Source of the DNA: Verrucomicrobiia bacterium
GTDB taxonomy: Bacteria; Verrucomicrobiota; Verrucomicrobiia; Limisphaerales; JAEYXS01
Reading direction: 5' to 3'
NCBI GenBank assembly: GCA_036405135.1
Contig: DASWYF010000051.1
Coordinates: 1-45,661, forward strand
DNA length: 45,661 nt
The notes below the pieces were generated by a model. It made no database searches and had not been told where the DNA came from. It saw nothing but the letters and a program-made list of their open reading frames with translations. The stretch's first letter is position 1, and each line of letters starts with the position of its first letter. This document shows, piece by piece, positions 39,168 to 45,661 of this stretch. The position numbers were made by a program, and so were the translations under genes.

Positions 39168-40739
39168 TTACTTCGCGAATTCAACCACGCGAGTTTCGCG
39201 GACGACGGTCACTCGAATCTGGCCGGGGTATTGGAGTTCTTCCTCGATCTTGCGCGTGACGGATTTGGCGAGGGCGTAGGCTTCTTCGTCGGTGACTTTC
39301 TCGGGCTGGACGAGGACGCGGAGTTCGCGACCGGCTTGTACGGCGTAGCACTTCTCCACGCCGGGGAAGGAAGCACCGATGCGTTCCAAGTCTTCGAGAC
39401 GCTTGATGTAAGTGGTCATCGTCTCGGAACGGGCTCCGGGACGGGAGGCGCTGATGGCATCGGCAGCGCTGACGAGGACACCCAAGGGGTTCGTATGCGG
39501 GACTTCGCCGTGGTGGGAAGCGACACCGTTCACGATATTCTCTGCTTCGCCATGGCGCTTGATGAAGTCAGCACCGATGATGGCGTGGGAGCCTTCCACT
39601 TCGTGGTCGATGGCCTTGCCGATGTCGTGCAAAAGACCGGCACGTTTGGCGTCTTGAATGTCAATTCCCATCTCGGAAGCCATAAGGCTCATGAGGTGGG
39701 CGACCTCGATGGAGTGATCCAAGACATTCTGGGAAAAGCTGTGACGGAAACGGAGGCGGCCAAGGAGTTTTACGATCTCCGGATGCAACTGCGGCAGGCC
39801 GACTTTGAAGACGGCTTCTTCACCGTTTTTCACGATGGTTTCGTCCATCTCCTCATTCACCTTTTGGACGACTTCTTCAATGCGCGTTGGGTGGATACGG
39901 CCATCCAAGATGAGGCGTTGCATGGCCTCACGAGCGATCTCGCGGCGGACGGGATCGAAGCCGGAAAGGACGACGGCGTTTGGTGTATCGTCGATCAAAA
40001 CGGTGACACCAGTGGCTGCTTCGAAGGCGCGGATGTTACGGCCTTCACGACCGATGATGCGGCCTTTGATCTCGTCTCCGGGTAGGGCGATGGTAGCCGT
40101 AGTGGTCTCGAAAGTATGGTCGCCAGCGTAACGCTGGATGGCAACGCTGAGGATGTAACGGGCCTTGTCCTCGGCTTGGGCCTTGGCGTTATCTAGTATA
40201 TGACGGGTGAGGCTGTTGGCGTCCTTGAGAGCGTCCGTCTCTACTTGCTTGAGTAACTGAGCGCGGGCATCCAGTTCGGTGATGCCGGCGATGCTTTGCA
40301 GCTTTTCCTTCTCCAACTCGACTAGGCGATGGAGTTCCACGCGTTGGGTTTCGAGGTCTTCGAGCTGCTTTTGGAGCTGGGCATCGGTCTGCTTCAGGGT
40401 TTTCTCCTGAGTAACAATCTTCTCCAGTTGGTTGTTCAGAAGGCGTTCGCGCTCGGCCTGACGATTCTCCAGATCAGCGAGTTCTTGGCGGCGTTGGGAG
40501 AAGGATTTGTCGGTTTGTTCGCGGATCTTGAGGGCTTCTTCGTTGGCAGAGAGCTTGGCTTCGCGAAGGAGGGTTTCGGCTTCCTTTTTGGCGTTAGCAA
40601 GGGTGATGTCCTGCTGTTCCTTCAATGCCTGCTGCTGGGCTTTTTCCCTTTTGCGTTGCAGGAAATAGAAAACTCCGGCTCCCGCGCCAAACAGCGCGAG
40701 TCCCTCCAAAAATACGATGATGTTGCCCAACAAAAACAT
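39168..40739 (-). CDS. rny: Ribonuclease Y
   Basis: 523 residues. The N-terminal transmembrane segment (NIIVFLEGLALFGAGAGVFY) anchors it to the membrane. A long charged coiled coil (about 25-205) carries QQALKEQQDITLANAKKEAE. KGRIIGREGRNIRAFEAATG is the KH RNA-binding domain, and GLLHDIGKAIDHEVEG the HD metal site (His-Asp). RNase Y starts mRNA decay by endonucleolytic cuts at the membrane. All catalytic residues are present. It is the last gene of a three-gene unit with rarA and the formyl-THF ligase; 16 bases separate it from the preceding gene, and AGGTG lies six bases before the ATG. Confidence 0.97.
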   Translation of the reverse strand: MFLLGNIIVFLEGLALFGAGAGVFYFLQRKREKAQQQALKEQQDITLANAKKEAETLLREAKLSANEEALKIREQTDKSFSQRRQELADLENRQAERERLLNNQLEKIVTQEKTLKQTDAQLQKQLEDLETQRVELHRLVELEKEKLQSIAGITELDARAQLLKQVETDALKDANSLTRHILDNAKAQAEDKARYILSVAIQRYAGDHTFETTTATIALPGDEIKGRIIGREGRNIRAFEAATGVTVLIDDTPNAVVLSGFDPVRREIAREAMQRLILDGRIHPTRIEEVVQKVNEEMDETIVKNGEEAVFKVGLPQLHPEIVKLLGRLRFRHSFSQNVLDHSIEVAHLMSLMASEMGIDIQDAKRAGLLHDIGKAIDHEVEGSHAIIGADFIKRHGEAENIVNGVASHHGEVPHTNPLGVLVSAADAISASRPGARSETMTTYIKRLEDLERIGASFPGVEKCYAVQAGRELRVLVQPEKVTDEEAYALAKSVTRKIEEELQYPGQIRVTVVRETRVVEFAK

Positions 40740-40755
40740 TTCAGCACCTACGTGG

Positions 40756-41337
40756 CTAAGCGACTTTTAGCCAGCGTGTCGGTGTCAGGATAGCACTTAA
40801 TCCGACATCGTGCGGCTCTACGGGGAGCGCGTCGCTCTCCTGCCAGTCGAAGGCCAGTCCTAACGTCACCCCTGTCGTCCCTGGCAGCAACCGGTCATAG
40901 AAGCCCTTGCCTCTCCCCAGCCGCCGTCCGCTTGAGTCAAAAGCTATGCCAGGTACTAAGGTCAAGTCCAGTTGGTTTAATGGAAAAGCGGAACAATTTA
41001 AGGAAGGCTCACGGATACCGAAGCGACCAGGCATCAGATCTTCAGTGAGATTTTTGATGAGAGCGGCTTCGTAAATACCAGTGCTGGAATTATATCGGGG
41101 CAAGGCAAGCGTCTTGCCTTCCTTCAAAGCGTAATCCAGCAACGGCGCGATGTCTGGCTCATCGGCCAAGGGATAAAACATGAGGATACTGCGCGCCTGC
41201 TGCCAGTAAGGAGAGCCGACAAGGTGTTTCCGGAGGTCTTCCGAGGCGGCGGCAATCTGTTCTGGCAGGATGGAGCGGATCAGCACTTTGTATTGCTGGC
41301 GCAGTGAGATTTTTTGCTCGGCGATGGAGGGGATCAT
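40756..41337 (-). CDS. 5-formyltetrahydrofolate cyclo-ligase
   Basis: 193 residues. LVPGIAFDSSGRRLGRGKGFYDRLLP is the ATP-binding and substrate signature of this family (called YgfA or FAU1). MFYPLADEPDIAPLL and ALPRYNSS are further conserved segments. It converts 5-formyl-THF to 5,10-methenyl-THF with ATP, returning stored folate to one-carbon metabolism. Its ATG overlaps the stop of rarA by four bases (ATGA), so it is translationally coupled. rny follows. Confidence 0.94.
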   Translation of the reverse strand: MIPSIAEQKISLRQQYKVLIRSILPEQIAAASEDLRKHLVGSPYWQQARSILMFYPLADEPDIAPLLDYALKEGKTLALPRYNSSTGIYEAALIKNLTEDLMPGRFGIREPSLNCSAFPLNQLDLTLVPGIAFDSSGRRLGRGKGFYDRLLPGTTGVTLGLAFDWQESDALPVEPHDVGLSAILTPTRWLKVA

Positions 41338-42722
41338 GAGGATTTCCTCCGCGTGGCGTCCAGTTCAGCACGCCAGCGTTCGACGCGTTCTTTGATCTTC
41401 TTTTCCACGCCTTGCTCCGTGGGCTTATAGTAGTGGCGGGTTTCACCAAGGTAGTCTTGGGCCACAAAATTCTCCGGGTGATCGTGGGCGTATTTGTAGC
41501 CGACGCCGTGGCCGAGTTGTTTGGCGCCCTTGTAATGGCCATCCCGTAGGTGTTCTGGAACGGGCAAAGTGCGGCCATTGCGAACATCTTCCAAAGCCGC
41601 ATCAATGGAAGTCACGACAGTATTACTCTTATTCGCGGTAGCTATATAGAGAGCAGCTTCGGCAATAGGTATCCTAGCCTCGGGCCAACCGATGAACTCG
41701 GCGGCGTGGTGGGCGGAAACGGCCAGAACAAGAGCCATGGGATCAGCCAAACCGACGTCTTCGGCAGCGTGGATGACGATGCGACGGGCGATGAAGCGAG
41801 GGTCTTCCCCGGCATGGATCATCTTGGCCAGCCAGTAAAGAGTGGCATCGGGATCGCTCCCACGCATGGATTTGATGAAGGCTGAGATGGTGTCGTAATG
41901 GGCGTCACCATCGCCATCATAGACGATGGCCTTCTTCTGGATGCTTTGCTCCGCGACGGCGAGGGTGACATGGATGAAGCCATCGCTGCCCGGTTCGGTG
42001 GTCAGGACAGCGATCTCGAGGGAGTTCAGGGCCTTGCGGGCATCACCATCGGAGGTCTTGGCAAGGTGTTTTAGGGCGTCTTCGTCGGCGCGGATCTTGA
42101 GATGGCCAAGGCCACGATCAGTATCCTTTAAAGCACGCTGGTAAAGTCCTAAGATATCCTCGTCCGTCAGGGAGCGTAATTCGAAGATTTGGGATCTGGA
42201 AACGAGGGGTGAATTGACAAAAAAAAAGGGGTTGTGAGTGGTGGCTCCAATGAGGCGGATCACCCCGCTCTCGACATCAGGCAAAAGGACGTCTTGCTGG
42301 GACTTGTTGAAGCGATGGATCTCGTCGATGAACAGGATGGTCGATTGACCGGTATTATGGAGACGGTTAGTAGCTCCGGAAAGGACCCGGCGCATGTCCG
42401 CGACGTTGGATTCCACACCGCTCAAGCGTTCGAAACGGTTCTTGGTATGGAGAGCTATAAGTTGGGCCAAAGAGGTCTTTCCGGTGCCCGGTGGGCCGTA
42501 AAAAATCAGGGACTGAATCCGGTCCGCTTTGATGGCCCGGCGGAGGAGCATTCCGGGGGCAAGGATGTGCCGTTGACCGATGTATTCATCCAAGGTCCGA
42601 GGGCGCATCCGGGCGGCCAAAGGGGCCGAACGGTGAGGGTTAGAAGCAGGGCCGGAAAGGGGTGCCGAGCCTTCCTTGGCATCCGTATTTTGCACTGCCG
42701 AAAACAGATCAGATTGCGCCAC
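41334..42722 (-). CDS. rarA: Replication-associated recombination protein A (RarA/MgsA)
   Basis: 462 residues of the clamp-loader-like AAA+ ATPase RarA, acting at stalled replication forks. [19 protein letters not shown] is the typical N-terminal helix. [16 protein letters not shown] is Walker [21 protein letters not shown]alker [21 protein letters not shown] sensor 1/Arg finger. The C-terminal part ends with [20 protein letters not shown], the conserved RarA tail. First gene of the unit with formyl-THF ligase and rny. A 1-kb gene-poor stretch precedes it. Confidence 0.96.
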   Translation of the reverse strand: MAQSDLFSAVQNTDAKEGSAPLSGPASNPHRSAPLAARMRPRTLDEYIGQRHILAPGMLLRRAIKADRIQSLIFYGPPGTGKTSLAQLIALHTKNRFERLSGVESNVADMRRVLSGATNRLHNTGQSTILFIDEIHRFNKSQQDVLLPDVESGVIRLIGATTHNPFFFVNSPLVSRSQIFELRSLTDEDILGLYQRALKDTDRGLGHLKIRADEDALKHLAKTSDGDARKALNSLEIAVLTTEPGSDGFIHVTLAVAEQSIQKKAIVYDGDGDAHYDTISAFIKSMRGSDPDATLYWLAKMIHAGEDPRFIARRIVIHAAEDVGLADPMALVLAVSAHHAAEFIGWPEARIPIAEAALYIATANKSNTVVTSIDAALEDVRNGRTLPVPEHLRDGHYKGAKQLGHGVGYKYAHDHPENFVAQDYLGETRHYYKPTEQGVEKKIKERVERWRAELDATRRKSS

Positions 42723-42821
42723 GAGGAGAGTCTAATGCATGTGATCCAGATGCCAATAACGAATGCTCTTGGGAGGGTGAAAATGTGATGGTGAGAGGGT
42801 TGAAGCTAGAGGATGATTTAA

Positions 42822-43093
42822 ATGGGTAGCTTCGATAGTGTCCTGATATTGGGCGGTGGTGTGATGGTTTTCTTAGGGTGTGTTTGGGTGAGGAAAGCTA
42901 GTAACGGACTGGAGCTTTTGAAGCGACTTTTTGGGAGAACGAAAGGAGGGGAAATTGATTCAGATTTCAGAACTTAACGGAGCAGGTTGAGTTGGAATTC
43001 ACATTGCCTGAGGAAGTGCGATTTTGCTCCTGGTATAGGTGGAGTTCTGAGGATGAAGAATGGTGTTTTCACGTAGTAACGTTAAATGTGTAA
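42822..43093 (+). pseudogene. Probable frameshifted small membrane protein gene
   Basis: ATG 42822 with an AGAGGA-like site about nine bases upstream begins a frame of 51 codons: SVLILGGGVMVFLGCVWVRK is a transmembrane helix, then ELLKRLFGRTKGGEIDSDFR and a stop at 42977. In the -1 frame the reading continues from about 42959 to 43093 as NLTEQVELEFTLPEEVRFCS and so on (no stop), which looks like real protein rich in charged residues and Trp. Joined, about 90 residues would result. A single-base frameshift, a sequencing error or programmed slippage could explain it. No family is recognised. Confidence 0.4.
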
Positions 43094-43113
43094 TTTTTAA
43101 CTAAGTTAAAAAT
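43093..43113. repeat. AT-rich perfect inverted repeat
   Basis: ATTTTTAACT-a-AGTTAAAAAT, a 10-bp perfect palindrome with one central base, directly after the small frameshifted gene. It could be a protein-binding site or a weak terminator. Confidence 0.5.
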
Positions 43114-43735
43114 ATTTGTTTTAGTAGATGCAGATTTCAAGGGATAAAGTTACGGCTTATTATCGGATCTTGATGGTGCCAGAATAGAGGGCGTGAGGGG
43201 GGTGTTATGGAAGATCAAATGAGGGGGATTCGGCTGAACATGGGAAGGCGTGCTTGAAGATGAAACTAGGTGCGGAGGGCTACCTATTCAGGCGTGGGGT
43301 AACGGTCGGAAATCGGGCTCGCATGAGGTGTGCTGTTTGATCAATCGGAAGAGGGGGTGGTATCGGGAAAATGGTGCAACTACGGGTGAAAGAAATACTC
43401 GGTTTGGTGCGGCAAATAACCCTGCTGTTTCGATCATAAAAAAGAGAGCATTTAAGGAAAGGAGTCGTCCGGGTTCAGGAAACTAAAAAGTCCGATCTTT
43501 TCGGAAGATTTACTTGTTACATTTTTGCGTCGGGCTTGGATGGTCGCAAAATTCGTTCACGGGAAGGAATCATAATCCATCGGATTTGCGGGCGTTTGCC
43601 TGATAACATGTCGCTCTCGGATAATTTTTAGTCTCACTGAAAATAGCAAAAAATGTTCATCAAATATCCTAGTCTCAGGTCTTGCAGAAGTGATAAATCA
43701 TTGTCTCACCGACGCAAGTTGGTGTTAAGACCCCA
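43114..43735. other. Lower-GC gap before the LEPR-XLL gene
   Basis: No convincing gene. A frame of 78 codons (43250-43486, GTG start) has no family resemblance and lacks protein-like composition. No tRNA, tmRNA, 6S or riboswitch motif that I recognise was found. Near the right end, GTCTCA occurs three times (43631, 43672, 43703), and the last copy is part of a hairpin at the start of the next gene. Confidence 0.5.
43703..43731. promoter_or_regulatory. Hairpin directly before the LEPR-XLL start codon
   Basis: GTCTCACC (43703-43710) pairs with GGTG (43721-43724) and AGAC (43728-43731) around a 10-base loop with three bulged bases. It ends four bases before the proposed GTG start, so it would block or shape ribosome access. 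No clear Shine-Dalgarno sequence is seen. Confidence 0.35.
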
Positions 43736-45661
43736 GTGGCAAAACAAGAGAACATAGCTTCTTATCAGCTCGAAAGCCTCGAGCAGCGCGTGCTGCTTTC
43801 TGGTGACGGGTTGCTGCCTGCTGCGGCCTTGGCTCCTCAAATCGATGATTCTCTGTTCACTGGTATCCAGGAGAACTTCGATGGTTCCTTGGAAACTTCT
43901 TCCATAACTTCCGGCTCTGATCTGTTTGCTGGAATGGAATCCCAAAACGAAGTGGTGTTGGGTAAAGTGGAAGAACTGGTGGCTGATGATTCTGCTGAGG
44001 CGGTTTCTGAGGTGCAAACAGTCCAAGAAACTGAAAGCGTAGAAGTCGCTGCTCCTACTCCTGCTGTTGAGGCGGTAATATCGGCAGTGGGAACGAATGA
44101 AGGAGAAAATTTCGCTGATCAGCTAGTTGAAACGCTGGTAAGTGCTCAGGGACCGCCTTCGCAACGCTTTGGTTTGCAATCAGTTAGCGAAAATACCTCC
44201 CAAATGCAACAGGATGATGAATCTGATGCAGGGGAGGTTTTTGCGTCCACGGAATCGACGCAAAATGCTGATGGCCAGGAGGTTATTGCGGTTTCTGAAG
44301 GTGAAACGTTGGGTGGAAACTGGGTTGGTAACTATGCGGTTGAGAATAACGGAACGGTTAGCCCGGGTCACTCTCCTGGCTTCTTGGATGTTGCTGCTTT
44401 CAATCAAGGTGCTGGCGGGACTTTGCAGATCGAGATTGGTGGAAAGATGCCGGGCACTGGTTATGACCAGGTGCGTGTTTCGGGATTGGCTCAGTTGGAC
44501 GGTAAGTTGGACATTGACCTTATCAACGGCTTCACTCCGCAGGTTGGCGACACCTTCGATATCATGACCTACGGCTCGGTCAGTGGTGAGTTCGCGGCGG
44601 GTACAGGGTTGTTTGGTTTCGGTGATGGGAATCTCTACTTCGAGGTCGTTCAGGCGAATGGCAAAATACAGTTAGTGGTAAAGGAGGTTTCTGGTGCCTT
44701 GGCGGCTATTACTCCGGCGAGTGGAACTGCGGCGGATGCAGTAGGTCAAATCCTCAATCACGAATACTTTGATGTGGCGACCATCGAGTTCGATGGAACG
44801 CTCCAGATTTCCCAGTTCGTTTTTGTGAGTGGTAGCTTCGCTTTGAGTGTCGGTACGAAGACGGTCACGATGGAGGATGGTGCCACGAAGAATACATTCG
44901 CCTTCATGGGTGGCGCGGCTGATGTGTATGTATTCGTTGGTATCGGTGGGCCTTACTGGGTGGACAGTGACAATGACGGGGACATTGATGCCAATGACAC
45001 TCCGGAGGCTGATGGTGCGGTAGGTATCGCCTTGGAAAATGTGGACGTCGGTTTTGCGATGTTCAAGCCAGTGTCTTTGATCGACTTCGCGGACTACCTC
45101 GCTTTGAAGGTGACGGCGGATAGTGCACAGATCGTGGGGATGGATGGCATCTTGGATCTGGAGCTGCATGACATTGAAGTGGGTGTTAACTTAGTTGATG
45201 ACCCGTTTGACACTCCTTTAACCCCGGCTGATGGCGTCGACTTCAGTGCAATGGCTGGTGGTGGATTAAATGTTCCGACGGGTGGTGACCCAGTTACATT
45301 GGATTTCAGCGCGCCGATCCTGCAGGTGTTCGTGGGTGACGCCTTGTTGCAAGTGGGCAGCTTTATCTTCGTGCGTGGCAGTTTTGCCTTCACGAAGGGT
45401 GAGACTTACGACGTGACGTTGGATGACGGGGACACGACGGAAGTGGAGACGATGACGATCGGCGCATCGAACGTGCACGTGTTTGCGGGTATCGGCGGAC
45501 CGTATTGGGTGGACAGTGATAATGATGGGGACATCGACGCCAATGATACTCCTGAGTCGGATGGAGCCTATGGCATCATCTTGGAAGATGTGGATGTGGG
45601 CATGGTGTTCATGCAGGAGACCAAGCTGCTGCTGCCCGCCAGCTACTTTGCGTTGAAGGTG
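43736..45661 (+). CDS. LEPR-XLL domain giant surface protein (cut by window edge)
   Basis: 642 codons without a stop, running off the window. The N-terminus AKQENIASYQLESLEQRVLL, followed by SGDG, is a LEPR-XLL domain (consensus LEPRxLLSGD), found at the start of very large secreted proteins in Verrucomicrobia and Planctomycetes. An acidic, Ser/Glu-rich stretch (about 25-195) follows. NGTVSPGHSPGFLDVAAFNQ and GYDQVRVSGLAQLDGKLDID lead into an adhesin-type beta-helix unit (about 200-310). Then a unit repeats with a 183-residue period: GIGGPYWVDSDNDGDIDAND at about residues 403-422 and again 586-605, a DxDxDGDxD calcium loop each time. The only start is GTG 43736; upstream an in-frame stop is at 43694. 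Likely exported and cell-surface bound. Confidence 0.85.
   Translation, partial: MAKQENIASYQLESLEQRVLLSGDGLLPAAALAPQIDDSLFTGIQENFDGSLETSSITSGSDLFAGMESQNEVVLGKVEELVADDSAEAVSEVQTVQETESVEVAAPTPAVEAVISAVGTNEGENFADQLVETLVSAQGPPSQRFGLQSVSENTSQMQQDDESDAGEVFASTESTQNADGQEVIAVSEGETLGGNWVGNYAVENNGTVSPGHSPGFLDVAAFNQGAGGTLQIEIGGKMPGTGYDQVRVSGLAQLDGKLDIDLINGFTPQVGDTFDIMTYGSVSGEFAAGTGLFGFGDGNLYFEVVQANGKIQLVVKEVSGALAAITPASGTAADAVGQILNHEYFDVATIEFDGTLQISQFVFVSGSFALSVGTKTVTMEDGATKNTFAFMGGAADVYVFVGIGGPYWVDSDNDGDIDANDTPEADGAVGIALENVDVGFAMFKPVSLIDFADYLALKVTADSAQIVGMDGILDLELHDIEVGVNLVDDPFDTPLTPADGVDFSAMAGGGLNVPTGGDPVTLDFSAPILQVFVGDALLQVGSFIFVRGSFAFTKGETYDVTLDDGDTTEVETMTIGASNVHVFAGIGGPYWVDSDNDGDIDANDTPESDGAYGIILEDVDVGMVFMQETKLLLPASYFALKV

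Noticed and set aside
39132..40085. Long open frame on the plus strand across rny
   Set aside because: Antisense of rny; the peptide is His/Asp/Gly-rich without any motif.
43250..43486. 78-codon frame in the gap before the LEPR-XLL gene
   Set aside because: No homology to any family I know, low-complexity composition, GTG start without ribosome site.
43114..43735. Possible tmRNA, RNase P RNA or riboswitch
   Set aside because: Checked for tmRNA ends with a tag ending in ALAA, for RNase P core motifs and for c-di-GMP riboswitch motifs; none found.

Overview
The window looks like a chromosomal segment of a GC-rich (roughly 55-60%) bacterium of the Verrucomicrobiota, probably a soil or freshwater Pedosphaera/Limisphaerales-like lineage. 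This is inferred from the combination of paired secreted type I sulfatases, a Planctomycete-type cytochrome c domain fused to leucine-rich repeats, a Tat-exported DUF3500-type protein, a LEPR-XLL giant surface protein at the right edge, and many short palindromic intergenic repeats. No 16S rRNA or other phylogenetic marker was available to settle the phylum.

Layout. 1-0.6 kb: the tail of an IS5-type transposase and a gene-poor stretch with IS relics. 0.6-5.4 kb: a DJ-1/PfpI protein, then an export cluster of a WG-repeat protein and two sulfatases. 5.4-6.1 kb: a VapBC toxin-antitoxin pair. 6.1-13.7 kb: pheT without pheS, a large acyltransferase/YiiX-like fusion, guaA and a small lipoprotein. 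13.7-21.4 kb: a halogenase-like flavoprotein divergent from its likely LysR regulator, recG, a Gfo/Idh/MocA oxidoreductase plus SDR pair, a MOSC protein and a TPR protein.

21.6-28.6 kb is the most interesting block. It is an RNA-repair island: rtcR (CARF plus sigma-54 AAA+ activator) on the minus strand, then a plus-strand series of six genes ending in the RNA ligase gene rtcB. A near-consensus -24 element of a sigma-54 promoter precedes the series. Two AT-richer genes just before rtcB both carry an RN-x3-H (Rx4H) motif typical of HEPN-fold RNases, suggesting RNA-cleaving or RNA-binding components beside an RNA ligase. A short palindromic repeat has been absorbed in frame into rtcB.

28.9-36.2 kb: tRNA-Ser(CGA), two tandem ABC-2-type permeases, a PHP histidinol-phosphatase, the DUF3500-type protein, a small BamE-like protein, and the cytochrome/LRR protein. 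36.3-42.7 kb: an STN/secretin-like periplasmic protein, a phosphohexomutase, and a housekeeping operon rarA - 5-formyl-THF cyclo-ligase - rny (minus strand). 42.7-43.7 kb is a lower-GC 1-kb gap with a probable frameshifted small gene. 43.7 kb to the end: the N-terminal 642 codons of a repetitive LEPR-XLL protein that runs off the window.

At least seven families of short repeats are scattered between genes. One family shows compensatory base changes in its stem, and one copy of another lies inside rtcB.
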